Of a stretch of DNA of 64,000 bases, positions 24,167 to 33,474 are shown in pieces (positions within the stretch are counted from its first letter, which is position 1; every line of letters begins with the position of its first letter). The DNA comes from Solidesulfovibrio fructosivorans JJ] (GTDB taxonomy: Bacteria > Desulfobacterota > Desulfovibrionia > Desulfovibrionales > Desulfovibrionaceae), in assembly GCF_000179555.1 (NCBI RefSeq), contig NZ_AECZ01000009.1, positions 1 to 64,000 of the forward strand, written 5' to 3'. The notes beneath the pieces were generated by a model. That model was given only the letters and a program-made list of their open reading frames with translations, made no database searches and was not told where the DNA came from. A program made the translations under genes and the position numbers.

Positions 24167-26248
24167 ATGAAACGTTTCATGGTCATGGCGTTTGTTGCAG
24201 GCCTGTGCCTGACGCCGTCGCTGTCCGCCGGGCAGCAGTCGGGGGAGGCGGACACCCAGATGAGCGATATGGTGGTCACGGCCACGCGCACCGAGCAGCC
24301 GATGAAGGATGTGCCCGGCCGCGTCGTCGTCATCACCAGGCGGGAACTCAAGGAAATGCCTGTTCAGACCGTGGACGAGGCGCTTTCCTACGTTTCGGGG
24401 GCCCACGTATACCGCCCGAGCGGGGTGTTCAGCTTCAAGGCGGTGGTGTCCCTGCGCGGGCTCGGCAACGAGCAGGGCCGCACCCTGGTGCTCATCGACG
24501 GCGTGCCCCAGAACAGCTCCGACATGGGCGACGTGAACTGGAACCGCATCAACCTCGAGGACATCAAGCGCATCGAAATCCTCAAGGGGCCGGCCGCCTC
24601 GATCTACGGCAACAACGCCATGGGCGGCGTCATCAACATCATCACCGAGAAGCCGACCAAGATCGCCTCGGCCTCGGCCTCCACCACCTACGGCACCTAC
24701 GACGACTGGCAGGTGCGGGGCGTGGCCGCCCTGCGTACCTCCGAGGAGCCCAAGGCCCTCTATCTGCGGGCCTCCGCCCGGTACCACAACTCGCCTGGCT
24801 ACATGGCCACGCCGAGCGACGAGCAGACACCCTTTTCGGTCAATTCCTTCATTCGGGAAAAGACGCTCAACATCAAGGCCGGCTGGGACATCAACGAAAG
24901 CAACAATCTGGAATTCCAGTACACCAAGGACAACCAGAAAGCCGGCGAGGGCACGGAATACTTCGCCTACGACGGCAAGAACCGGGGCTACGACACCGAC
25001 GCTTGGCAGGGCAAGTTCACCGGGTCCTGGGGCGGTTGGTCCGCGATGGTGAACGCCTATTTCCAGGATGTGCACTACGACCGCACCAACGAATCCTGGT
25101 CGGACTACACGAACATAGACGCCTACAGCCGCACCGATTCCAAGGTCGATCGCAAAAACTACGGCCTGCTGACCAACCTGTCCAAGGTCGTGGGTTTCAA
25201 CACCTTCACCGTGGGCTTCGACTACAGGCTCGGCATCATGGACGGCACGGACTATGGCCGCACCGATCCTATCTTCGCCACGGACTACGGCAAGATCCGC
25301 AGCTACGGCATCTTCGGCCAGGATCAGCTCAAGTTCCTGGACGACAAGCTCATTTTCCTGGCCGGCCTGCGCTACGACAACGCCACCACCTTCGACGGCC
25401 ACTACGACACGAACATCGCCAAGCTGAGCAAGTACACCGAGTATTATCCCGATCATACCTGGGACGACTGGAGCCCCCGCGCCTCGGTCAAATACTTCTT
25501 CCTGGACAACCTGAGCGCCTACCTGTCCTACGGCCACGCTTTCCGCGCCCCGCTTCTCGACGACATGTACCGCACGGGCAAGATGAAGGGCGGCTCCAAG
25601 ATCTCCAATCCGTCGCTCGGACCGGAAAAGCTCGATACCTACGAAGTCGGCTCGGACTGGCAGCCGCTGGAAAACGTGCGCCTGTCGGGATCGGGCTATT
25701 TTTCCGTGGGGCGTGATTTCCAGTCCTACGTGACGGTCCTCCCCGGCATCTTTCAGAAGCAGAACATCGGCGAAGTGCAGATCTGGGGCATGGAGCTCAA
25801 CGGCGAATGGGACCCCTTCAAGTTCCAGGACATCGACGTGCTCAAGCGGTTCACGCTCTTCGCCAACTACACTTTCAACGATTCGCGGGTGGCCGACTTC
25901 CCGGGCCGGCCGGATCTCGTGGGCAAGCTGTTGCCCTATGTGCCGCAGAATTCGTTCAATGGCGGTTTCAATTGGCTCAACAAGTACGTCAACGCCAAGT
26001 TTGCCGTGCAGTACGTGGGGCTCATGTACGGCGACGACCTCAATACCGACGCCAACATCATTCCGCCCCATGCCCTGGTCAATGCCAAGCTTTGGCGTAA
26101 TCTGGATTTTCTGGGCGGCTACGGCAAGAACTTCACCGTGTCGCTTTCCGGCGAGAACCTGCTCGACCACCAGTATGTCGACGCGCACAACCCCAACACG
26201 TTAAACCCCGGACGGATGCTCTTTATGGAACTGTCATGCAAGTTCTGA
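24167..26248 (+). CDS. TonB-dependent outer-membrane receptor
   Basis: A 693-residue TonB-dependent receptor. The signal peptide (MKRFMVMAFVAGLCLTPSLSAG) is followed by a TonB box-like SDMVVTATRTEQPM (about residues 34-47), a plug domain (about 50-165, with LRGLGNEQGRTLVLIDGVPQ and GPAASIYGNNAMGGVINI) and a 22-strand barrel ending in the aromatic LFMELSCKF. The ATG at 24167 follows GGGGGGAAC. The gene overlaps the ECF S component by 13 bp, so the receptor and inner-membrane importer are translationally linked and share a substrate. Plug and barrel resemble the BtuB/siderophore group, but the ligand cannot be read from sequence. Confidence 0.93.
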   Translation: MKRFMVMAFVAGLCLTPSLSAGQQSGEADTQMSDMVVTATRTEQPMKDVPGRVVVITRRELKEMPVQTVDEALSYVSGAHVYRPSGVFSFKAVVSLRGLGNEQGRTLVLIDGVPQNSSDMGDVNWNRINLEDIKRIEILKGPAASIYGNNAMGGVINIITEKPTKIASASASTTYGTYDDWQVRGVAALRTSEEPKALYLRASARYHNSPGYMATPSDEQTPFSVNSFIREKTLNIKAGWDINESNNLEFQYTKDNQKAGEGTEYFAYDGKNRGYDTDAWQGKFTGSWGGWSAMVNAYFQDVHYDRTNESWSDYTNIDAYSRTDSKVDRKNYGLLTNLSKVVGFNTFTVGFDYRLGIMDGTDYGRTDPIFATDYGKIRSYGIFGQDQLKFLDDKLIFLAGLRYDNATTFDGHYDTNIAKLSKYTEYYPDHTWDDWSPRASVKYFFLDNLSAYLSYGHAFRAPLLDDMYRTGKMKGGSKISNPSLGPEKLDTYEVGSDWQPLENVRLSGSGYFSVGRDFQSYVTVLPGIFQKQNIGEVQIWGMELNGEWDPFKFQDIDVLKRFTLFANYTFNDSRVADFPGRPDLVGKLLPYVPQNSFNGGFNWLNKYVNAKFAVQYVGLMYGDDLNTDANIIPPHALVNAKLWRNLDFLGGYGKNFTVSLSGENLLDHQYVDAHNPNTLNPGRMLFMELSCKF

Positions 26249-26817
26249 AAAAGCGCGGTCTGACCACGGCCCAGGTCGTTTTCTTCGCCTCCATGGTGGC
26301 GCTTGATTTCGGCTGGGGCATGGTCTTCAAGACCGCGCTGCAAATGACGGCCATTCACGCGGTGGCGCGACTGGAAATGGTCGTTTCGGTCATGCTCATG
26401 GTGATAACGCGTCTGATGCTCGATCGCTTCGGCACGCTTATCGCCTATGAACTGGCCTGGGGCCTCCTGGCCGCCGTCTTCATGCCGGCGGCCGGGGGCG
26501 ACCCCGGTTTCATGAAGCTCGTGCCCGCGGCCGTCCAGGGCCTGGTCTACGACGCGCTTTTCACCTGGCTGCGAAACTCCATGCCCCTGGGTCGGGCCTA
26601 CGTGGCCATGCTGGTCGGCGGGCTCATCGGCCCAAGCGCCGCCATGGTCGCGCGCGTGGCCATGGGCATGCCCTGGGCCACGGCCTCGCAAGTCCTTTTC
26701 GGCATCTCCCTGGTCACTTCGCTCGGCATCAACGCCCTGGGCGTGTGGCTGGCGCTCACGGTCTGGAAACGGGTCGGCGGCCTGGCCGCCGTGGCCATGC
26801 TGCGGCTGCGGACATGA
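26236..26817 (+). CDS. ECF transporter S component (substrate-binding membrane protein)
   Basis: A 193-residue, five-to-six-helix membrane protein. It lies immediately before an ECF ATPase and T component and has the size and hydrophobic pattern of S components, which capture the substrate. I cannot place it in a named S family. The start overlaps the receptor end by 13 bp, and the stop overlaps the ATPase start (ATGA). A charged N-terminus (MQVLKKRGL) and a conserved Asp-Phe-Gly-Trp stretch in helix 1 (ALDFGWGMVFKTAL) may face the substrate. Confidence 0.8.
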   Translation: MQVLKKRGLTTAQVVFFASMVALDFGWGMVFKTALQMTAIHAVARLEMVVSVMLMVITRLMLDRFGTLIAYELAWGLLAAVFMPAAGGDPGFMKLVPAAVQGLVYDALFTWLRNSMPLGRAYVAMLVGGLIGPSAAMVARVAMGMPWATASQVLFGISLVTSLGINALGVWLALTVWKRVGGLAAVAMLRLRT

Positions 26818-28232
26818 TCGAACTGGAGGGCGTATCCTTTGTGCCCGTCGGCGCGGACCGGCCCATCCTGGCCGACGTGAGCCTGCGCATCGCCGCGGGC
26901 GAGCGGGTGGGCATCGTCGGTCCCTCTGGCGCGGGCAAATCCACCCTGGGTTATCATCTGTGCGGGGCGCACCGGCTGGCCCTGGCCGGCGAGACCACGG
27001 GCGTGCTGCGCTACGACGGCGCGGACGGGACGGAAGGCGCGCCGTGCGGGTTTGCCGGGCTGGTCGGCCAGAACCCCGAGGCCCAGCTTTTTTGCCGCAC
27101 GGTCTACGAGGAGCTGGCCCTGGCCCTGCGCGTGCGCGGCGAGGACGAAACGCGCTGCGCCGCCGTGGCCGACGCGCTTCTCGACCGCTACGCTTTCGGC
27201 GCGCGCCGCGATGCCCCCGTTTCCAAGCTGTCCCTCGGCCAAAAGCAGCTGACCGCCGTCCTGTCCATGCTGGCCATGGAACCCAGGGTGCTGCTTCTCG
27301 ACGAGCCCACCAGCTACCTGGACGCCGCCGCCGCGGACCGGCTCTTCGCCCATCTTGGCCGCCTGTGCCGCTGCCACGGCTGGATCGTCCTGGTCATCGA
27401 GCACGACCTGGCCCGGCTGTCCGGGTTCGCCGAGCGGGTGCTGTCCGTGGCCGACGGCAGGCTCGTGGCCGACGGCCCCTTCGAGGCCCACGCTTCCGAC
27501 GGCGATCCGGCCATGGCCGCGCCCCTGCCGCCTTTCGCGCCGGTCGATGCCGCCGGGGAGCCGGCCGTCGCTTTTTCCGACCTCTCCTTCGCCTACGCCA
27601 AGGGCGAGCCGGTGCTGCGGGACATCGATCTGGCCGTGCGGCCGGGGGAATCCGTGGCCCTGCTCGGTCCCAACGGCGTCGGCAAATCGACTCTGCTGCG
27701 CCTGGCCAAGGGACTTTCCAAACCGGGTTCCGGTACGGTCCGCCTCGGGGAGGGGCTTCTCCCGTCGCGCGACGTGGGCCTCATGTTCCAAAATCCCGAG
27801 GACCAGATCTTCGCCCATACCGTGGAGGCCGAGTGCGGCTACTGGCTGGCCAACCTGGGCGTGCCCCGGGAGGAACGGTCCCGGCGTTGCGGCGACGTGC
27901 TCGCCGGCCTGGGACTTTCCGGCATGGACGAGCGGGCGCCGTTTTCCTTGAGCTTCGGCGAGAAGCGCCGGTTGTGCCTGGCCGCCGTCCTCGTGGCCGG
28001 GCCGGCCGTGTTGTGTCTGGACGAGCCCACGACCGGCCTCGACGACGCCAACATGGTCCACATGGCCGGCATCGTCCGGCGACTGGCCGGGGAGGGCAAG
28101 GCCATCCTCTTCGCCACCCACGAGGGCGCCTTCGCGGCCATGGCCGCCACGCGCTGGGTGCGGCTCGAAGAAGGCCGCATCGTTTCCGACGGACCAAACC
28201 CCCATCTTACGAGCCATGATCGCCACGCTTAA
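26814..28232 (+). CDS. ECF transporter ATPase, two fused ATP-binding domains
   Basis: A 472-residue protein with two ABC ATPase domains (EcfA and EcfA' in one chain). Domain 1: Walker A GPSGAGKST (about residues 39-47), Q-loop GQNPEAQLF, signature LSLGQKQ, Walker B LLLDEPTS. Domain 2: GPNGVGKST (about 285-293), Q-loop FQNPEDQIF, signature LSFGEKR, Walker B LCLDEPTTG. It powers substrate uptake with the S and T components. The start overlaps the S gene (ATGA), and the end overlaps ecfT by 17 bp. The signature in domain 2 has LSFGE rather than LSGGQ, common in CbiO-like proteins. Confidence 0.92.
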   Translation: MIELEGVSFVPVGADRPILADVSLRIAAGERVGIVGPSGAGKSTLGYHLCGAHRLALAGETTGVLRYDGADGTEGAPCGFAGLVGQNPEAQLFCRTVYEELALALRVRGEDETRCAAVADALLDRYAFGARRDAPVSKLSLGQKQLTAVLSMLAMEPRVLLLDEPTSYLDAAAADRLFAHLGRLCRCHGWIVLVIEHDLARLSGFAERVLSVADGRLVADGPFEAHASDGDPAMAAPLPPFAPVDAAGEPAVAFSDLSFAYAKGEPVLRDIDLAVRPGESVALLGPNGVGKSTLLRLAKGLSKPGSGTVRLGEGLLPSRDVGLMFQNPEDQIFAHTVEAECGYWLANLGVPREERSRRCGDVLAGLGLSGMDERAPFSLSFGEKRRLCLAAVLVAGPAVLCLDEPTTGLDDANMVHMAGIVRRLAGEGKAILFATHEGAFAAMAATRWVRLEEGRIVSDGPNPHLTSHDRHA

Positions 28233-28926
28233 AAACGCCTCGGCCCTGGGCAAGTGCTTCTTTGCCGTGTCCCTTTCCGTCTATGCCTTTTATTGCCAGG
28301 ACTGGCGGGTGCTGCTCGGACTGATCGCCCTTTTGGCCGGGCTGCTCGCCGCTTCGGGCGACTGGGACAAGAGCGTGTGGGTGATGTTCGTGGTCTTTGC
28401 CGCCTCGTTGCCCACGCTGCTGGTCATTTTCGTTCTCGGCGGCGTGGAGGAGGCTTCCACCTGGCGCGAGGGCGTGTGGCTCGGTCTTTCCTGGCTGTCC
28501 GTTTTCTCCCTGCGCCTTTTCCTGCTTGTTTTGGCCGATATCCTGGTGGTCAAGTGGACGACCTTTTCCGACCTGCTCCTGTCCCTGCGCGGGGTGCATC
28601 TGCCGGGCAAGGCGGTCCTTTTCGTCTCCACCCTGGTCACCATGGTCCCGAACGTCTTTTCCCTGGCCATGCACGTCGTCACCGTGCAGCGCTGCCGGGG
28701 CTTCGAGCCGAAACGGCTGGTGAACCCGAAAAACATTCTGCCGCTTTTCGTGCCGGTCTTCCTGGCCCAGGTGAAGCGCTCCACGGACCTGGCCCTGTCC
28801 CTCGAAATGCGGGGCATTTCCGGCAATGCCCTGGGGCGCGGGGCCAGATTCCGGCTCACGCCTGGCGATGCGGTGCTGGGCGTTGCGGCGATTCTTATCT
28901 GGTTTCTGGGCCGGGGCTGGGCTTGA
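28216..28926 (+). CDS. ECF transporter T component (EcfT)
   Basis: A 236-residue membrane protein with about five helices. It carries the two coupling-helix motifs of EcfT: QRCRGF near residue 161 and SLEMRGISG near 194-202 (the ARG-type loops that touch the ATPases). It joins the S component to the fused ATPase. Overlap with the ATPase gene is 17 bp. A gap of 67 bp follows before the radical-SAM gene, which has its own AAGGAG site. Confidence 0.9.
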   Translation: MIATLKNASALGKCFFAVSLSVYAFYCQDWRVLLGLIALLAGLLAASGDWDKSVWVMFVVFAASLPTLLVIFVLGGVEEASTWREGVWLGLSWLSVFSLRLFLLVLADILVVKWTTFSDLLLSLRGVHLPGKAVLFVSTLVTMVPNVFSLAMHVVTVQRCRGFEPKRLVNPKNILPLFVPVFLAQVKRSTDLALSLEMRGISGNALGRGARFRLTPGDAVLGVAAILIWFLGRGWA

Positions 28927-28993
28927 CGCCGCCTGCCCTTGATGCTGCGATACAATGCGACCGCGCGGATCAGGCGCGGCAAGGAGCGATGCG

Positions 28994-30001
28994 ATGGAAT
29001 GCGGTTTTTGCGAACGGCGCTGCCGGCTCGGACCGGAAAGTTTCGGTTACTGCCGGATGTACCGGGCCGGGGATAACGGCGTGGAGGAGCGATTCCCGGA
29101 CAGGTGGTGCGCCACCGCCGTCTCCCGGGTGGAAACCGTGCCCTTTTACCATGCCTGGCCCGGAGCGCGCTGCCTCATCATCGGCACGGCCGGCTGCAAC
29201 TTCGACTGCCGCTATTGCTCCAACGCCGAAGTGGTCAAGGTCGATCCGGCCGGCCTGAGCGACATCATGCTCGAACTGTCCCCCAAGGCGTTGGTGGACA
29301 AGGCCCGCAAGCACGGCTGCCACGCCATCGTCTTTTCCGTCAACGAACCCACGGTCTCGCTGCCGAGCCTCGAACAGGTGGCCCGGGAAGCCCGGGACGC
29401 GGGCATGCCCATGGGCTGCCTGACCAACGGCTACGCCACCGTTGCGGCGACCGAGCGGCTGGCGGAGGTCTTCTCCTTCGTCAACGTGAGCCTCAAGGGC
29501 CTGTCGCCTGATTTCTGCAAGGAGTATCTGGGCGTGCCCGACGCCGGGCCGATCCTGCGCAACATCGAGGCCCTGGCCCGCAAGGTCCATGTGGAGGTGA
29601 CCACGCCCGTCATCGAAGGCGTCAACGACCACGAGCTCGACGCCATGGCCGTTTTTCTGGCCGGCATCCGCCGCGACATCCCCTGGCACGCGTTCCGCCT
29701 TTTGCCGGAATACAAGATGCAACGGGAAGACTACCCGAGCATCGAGGCCATAAGCGCCAAGATCGAGGACTGCGGCCGCCGGCTCGATTACGTCTATTTC
29801 CACAACTTCATCGGTTCGCGCTGGGTCAACACCCGCTGCCCGTCCTGCGGCGCGGTGGCCATCGAGCGCCATAGCCTGGGCTGCGGCGGCGACAAGCTCG
29901 ACACCTTCCACTGCCATGGCGACGCCTGCCCGTCCTGCGGCGCGCGCATCTCCCTGTGCGGCTCCCATATGGCCTGGAACATCAAGGAGGCTTCGGCATG
30001 A
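28994..30001 (+). CDS. Radical-SAM enzyme with N- and C-terminal Cys clusters (PflA/AmmeMemoRadiSam-like)
   Basis: A 335-residue radical-SAM protein of the COG1180 type. The N-terminus has CGFCERRC and a further YC (possible iron-sulfur or zinc site). The core motif CNFDCRYC (CxxxCxxC, about residues 70-77) is canonical, with NEPTVS following. The C-terminus holds paired zinc-ribbon-like CPSCG motifs and CHGDAC. The chemistry is not identifiable. The ATG at 28994 follows AAGGAG; the stop overlaps the next start (ATGA), so the two proteins are made together. The context suggests modification of the imported compound or of the protein next door. Confidence 0.85.
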   Translation: MECGFCERRCRLGPESFGYCRMYRAGDNGVEERFPDRWCATAVSRVETVPFYHAWPGARCLIIGTAGCNFDCRYCSNAEVVKVDPAGLSDIMLELSPKALVDKARKHGCHAIVFSVNEPTVSLPSLEQVAREARDAGMPMGCLTNGYATVAATERLAEVFSFVNVSLKGLSPDFCKEYLGVPDAGPILRNIEALARKVHVEVTTPVIEGVNDHELDAMAVFLAGIRRDIPWHAFRLLPEYKMQREDYPSIEAISAKIEDCGRRLDYVYFHNFIGSRWVNTRCPSCGAVAIERHSLGCGGDKLDTFHCHGDACPSCGARISLCGSHMAWNIKEASA

Positions 30002-31143
30002 GTCTGGCCATTCTCGACGCGCGGCAATGGCAGCAGGTGGTGGACCTGCAAAGCGGCCGACCGACCGAGTCGGACGCGCCAGTGACCGGCATGGTCAAGG
30101 GCCTCCTCGACCGCCATCCCTTTCCCGGCGACCGCGACCGGGGCAGCAACGCCTGGGTCACGGACACGACCCTGGACCTGATCGACCGCTACGATCCGGG
30201 GTTCGCCTTCCTGTCCTATTCCCAGCAGTATTATTCCTGCCGCTACAGCCCGCTTACCCCCGAGGAGCGCCGGGAACACGTGGCCGGCGCGTTCGCCGAG
30301 GCGGCCCGCTTCGCCGCGGCGTCCGGCATGACCACCGTGCTGGTCGGCACGGGCGAGCTTGTGCCGGCCGAGACGCCCATCGACCTGGAAAACCTGGACG
30401 GCCTGGCCGTGACCAGCAACTGGTGCGCCCACTATGCCGGGCTCTACGACCTGTCGCCCCGTGACCACGACACGCTCCGCCATCATCCGAGCCTTTCGCG
30501 CATCGTCTCGAAACAGGATATCCTCGACCTCTTCGGCGGCGGCCCGGCCGACGGAGACCGGTTGCCCGAGTACATGGCCGTGGCCGCCACCGGCGGCTAT
30601 TTCAAGGGCACGTCCCTGCGCCGGCTGCTCATGATCCCGGAGCCGAGCGCCGTGATTCCGGTCTCGGCCAACCTCGGCCCCGTCGCCTCCCTCACCGGCA
30701 TCCGGGCGCAAATCCTTTCCCGGCTCGCCGCCGGGGAACGCATGGCCCTGGCCCTTGTCGAAGGCGTGGGCTGCGCGGAATTCGGCGTGCCGGCAACGAC
30801 CTGCGCCAACGGCCTGGACTGGTTTCGTTACGAACCCGGCGACGCCCAGTTCCTGGCCATATCCACCGGCCGGCACCCCATTTTCCAGCACAACGGCGGC
30901 TACCGCTATTACCTCGACGACGACGAACGCAAACCCTACCCGTTTTCCGGATACTTCACGGAAATCCCCCCCGACACCATCGGTGCAGCCTACAGCGGCC
31001 GCAGTATCGCCGTGGGCAACCGCAGCATGTTCATGCACGTGTGCACCGGTTGCGACGTGACCTGCGAATGCTTCGCCCGTAACCTCTACAACCAAGGCCT
31101 CATGGCCGTTATCCATCGTCAGGATAAGATGGAGATGAAATAG
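29998..31143 (+). CDS. Uncharacterised protein with Cys-rich C-terminus, partner of radical-SAM
   Basis: A 381-residue protein that I do not recognise. It is soluble, with no signal peptide or membrane helix. Conserved-looking segments include WVTDTTLDLIDRYDPGFAF near residues 52-70, YYSCRYSP near 77, a MTTVLVGTGELVP strand, and a run of Asp/Glu/Tyr near 308-314. Near the C-terminus stands CTGCDVTCEC (residues about 351-360), a dense Cys set that could hold an iron-sulfur cluster or metal, or be a substrate for modification. Its start overlaps the radical-SAM stop by four bases. A B-type hairpin ends the operon 15 bp after the stop. Confidence 0.8.
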   Translation: MSLAILDARQWQQVVDLQSGRPTESDAPVTGMVKGLLDRHPFPGDRDRGSNAWVTDTTLDLIDRYDPGFAFLSYSQQYYSCRYSPLTPEERREHVAGAFAEAARFAAASGMTTVLVGTGELVPAETPIDLENLDGLAVTSNWCAHYAGLYDLSPRDHDTLRHHPSLSRIVSKQDILDLFGGGPADGDRLPEYMAVAATGGYFKGTSLRRLLMIPEPSAVIPVSANLGPVASLTGIRAQILSRLAAGERMALALVEGVGCAEFGVPATTCANGLDWFRYEPGDAQFLAISTGRHPIFQHNGGYRYYLDDDERKPYPFSGYFTEIPPDTIGAAYSGRSIAVGNRSMFMHVCTGCDVTCECFARNLYNQGLMAVIHRQDKMEMK

Positions 31144-31157
31144 GATTTGTAATGTGA

Positions 31158-31235
31158 CCGGGGGGAACCCTTTTCTGAAGAAAAGGGTTCCCCCCGGACC
31201 CCCTTCCCAAAAGACTTTTATAAAAGTTAACCGGT
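31158..31235 (+). terminator. Recurrent hairpin element, subtype B, end of receptor/ECF operon
   Basis: Perfect arms GGGGGGAACCCTTTTCT / AGAAAAGGGTTCCCCCC followed by GGACCCCCTTCCCAAAAGACTTTT. It follows the last gene of the operon on the same strand. Confidence 0.75.
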
Positions 31236-31269
31236 TAATATTTATCCAGTTGTAAATTCACCAAGTTAT

Positions 31270-31338
31270 AAAGTTTAGGAAGGGGAGAGCGCGAGAGGGG
31301 AGAACCCTTTTTAAAGGGTTTCCCCTCTCGCATCCTCT
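31270..31338 (-). terminator. Recurrent hairpin element, subtype A, orphan copy
   Basis: The same A-type palindrome as at 12284 and 32083. Here no minus-strand gene ends beside it; the methyltransferase on the plus strand starts at 31362. A minus-strand gene may have been lost, or the element was duplicated as part of a B-A unit. Confidence 0.65.
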
Positions 31339-31361
31339 TTCCCCTTCATAAGGATCTTCGC

Positions 31362-31982
31362 ATGCGCGACAATGAGGTAGCGGGGTTTCTGGCCATCAGC
31401 CGGGAGGTGTTCGCGCCGGTCTATCCCTATTACGCCGCGCGCTTCGTTCGGGAATCGGGCCTGCGCGGCGGGCGTTGCCTCGACCTCGGCTGCGGCGGCG
31501 GGGACCTGGGGCTGGCCGTGCTCGGGCTGGGGGCCTTCGAGGCTATTTTGTACGACAAGTTGCCGGCCATGTTGGTCGCGGCCCGGGACAACGCGGCCGG
31601 GCGCGGCATGGCCGACCGGACGCGGGTGCTGCTCGGCGATGTGGCCGCGCTGCCGCTGGCCGACGGGTGCGTGGATCTGGTCGTCAGCCGGGGCTCGGTG
31701 ATGTTCTGGGACGACCTGCCCAGGGCATTCCGGGAGGTGCGGCGGGTGCTCACGCCGCAAGGGCGGGCCTATCTCGGCGGCGGACTTGGGTCGCCGGCCA
31801 TGCGCGAGGCCATCTGCGAACAAATGGTCGGACGCCATCCGGCCTGGGCCAACGGCGTGCCGCCGCACCGGCCTGGCACCGACCCGGAGACCCATGCCCA
31901 GATGCTGCGCGCCGCCGGCATCGACGACTTCGTCATCGAGCCCGACGACACCGGCCACTGGCTCAGTTTCGGGGGAGAGTGA
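31362..31982 (+). CDS. Class I SAM-dependent methyltransferase
   Basis: A 206-residue Rossmann-fold methyltransferase. SAM motif I reads LDLGCGGGDLGLAVL (about residues 40-54), an Asp ends strand 2 (YDKLPAML), motif II is GDVAALPLADGCVD (about 93-106), and the post-II FWDDLPRAFREVRRVL segment is typical of UbiE-like small-molecule methyltransferases. The substrate is unknown. The start follows AAGGATC. It lies between hairpin elements, so it forms its own transcript, yet sits between the ECF operon and exbBD and may act on the same metabolite. Confidence 0.87.
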   Translation: MRDNEVAGFLAISREVFAPVYPYYAARFVRESGLRGGRCLDLGCGGGDLGLAVLGLGAFEAILYDKLPAMLVAARDNAAGRGMADRTRVLLGDVAALPLADGCVDLVVSRGSVMFWDDLPRAFREVRRVLTPQGRAYLGGGLGSPAMREAICEQMVGRHPAWANGVPPHRPGTDPETHAQMLRAAGIDDFVIEPDDTGHWLSFGGE

Positions 31983-31987
31983 AAGAG

Positions 31988-32047
31988 CCGGGGGGAACCT
32001 TTCTGAAGAAAGGTTCCCCCCGGACCCCCTTCCAAAGACTTTTAATA
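31988..32047 (+). terminator. Recurrent hairpin element, subtype B
   Basis: GGGGGGAACCTTTCT and its complement with a GGACCCCCTTCC tail, immediately after the methyltransferase stop. Confidence 0.75.
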
Positions 32048-32082
32048 GAATAAAATTAAGTAGATCGAACTAATTCAGCTAT

Positions 32083-32148
32083 AAGGTTTAGGAATGGGAG
32101 AGCGCGAGAGGGGAGAACCCTTTGCAAAAGGGTTTCCCCTCTCGCACT
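32083..32148 (-). terminator. Recurrent hairpin element, subtype A, 3' of exbD
   Basis: GCGAGAGGGG arms around a CCCTTTGCAAAAGGG core. It lies 6 bp after the exbD stop on the minus strand and faces the B element of the convergent methyltransferase. Confidence 0.75.
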
Positions 32149-32153
32149 TTTCC

Positions 32154-32561
32154 TCAACTCTTCTTTTCTTCCTCGGCCACCACGCCGAGCCTGTCCACGC
32201 CGGCGGCTTTGACCACGCCCATGACCGCAACCACGGTGCCGTAGGGCACGGCCTTGTCGGCCCGGAGAAAGAGCTGTTTTTTCTGGGCGCTCACGAGCTG
32301 TCGCACCTGACCTTCCAGGTCGCCGAGTTCCACCTGGTACTTGTCGAGATAGAGGCTTCCGTCGGCCTTGATGGTCAGGACCACGCTTTCGTTTTCCTTG
32401 GGCAGCACGGAAACCGCGCGGGTCTGGGGCAGGTCGACCTGCAGCCCCTGGGTCATCATGGGCGCGGTGACCATGAAGATGATGAGCAGCACCAGCATCA
32501 CATCCACGAAGGGCGTGACGTTGACCTCGCCGAGGAATTTTCCCGAGCCGCCCGTCATCAT
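32154..32561 (-). CDS. exbD: ExbD/TolR-family energy-transducer subunit
   Basis: A 135-residue inner-membrane protein with a short cytoplasmic start, one membrane helix with the proton-carrying Asp (VTPFVDVMLVLLIIFMV, about residues 15-31) and a periplasmic domain. With ExbB it forms the proton-driven motor that powers TonB. Its start lies 2 bp after the exbB stop, giving tight coupling. TolR is the alternative, but tonB and a receptor lie nearby and no tolB or pal is seen. Confidence 0.9.
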   Translation of the reverse strand: MMTGGSGKFLGEVNVTPFVDVMLVLLIIFMVTAPMMTQGLQVDLPQTRAVSVLPKENESVVLTIKADGSLYLDKYQVELGDLEGQVRQLVSAQKKQLFLRADKAVPYGTVVAVMGVVKAAGVDRLGVVAEEEKKS

Positions 32562-32563
32562 GG

Positions 32564-33304
<741 letters not shown>

Positions 33305-33421
33305 CGGGCTCCCCCTGGATGATGTGCGATGCGGTATGGTCGCGGGTTTGCGGGCGGCGCGGAAAAGACCATGCACCAGTCGTCTATCTTGGATCGGTTC
33401 AGCGAATATGCGCTTTATCGC

Positions 33422-33450
33422 AATATGGAGGAGCGGCCGCAGCGCGTCAA
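33422..33450 (-). promoter_or_regulatory. Promoter of exbB-exbD
   Basis: In the minus direction TTGACG (33445-33450) and CATATT (33422-33427) are 17 bp apart. The leader to the exbB start is about 110 nt. Confidence 0.5.
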
Positions 33451-33454
33451 GTGA

Positions 33455-33474
33455 CACGCTTTTATAAAAAATAG
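33455..33474. promoter_or_regulatory. Operator candidate upstream of exbB, matching the tonB site
   Basis: CACGCTTTTATAAAAAATAG agrees at most positions with the left and central part of the tonB palindrome (23750-23770) and lies just upstream of the exbB -35 box. Confidence 0.45.

Noticed and set aside
23945-26188. A 747-residue open frame antisense to the TonB receptor
   Set aside because: Long antisense frames are common in GC-rich DNA; its product shows no domain and the receptor on the other strand is unmistakable.
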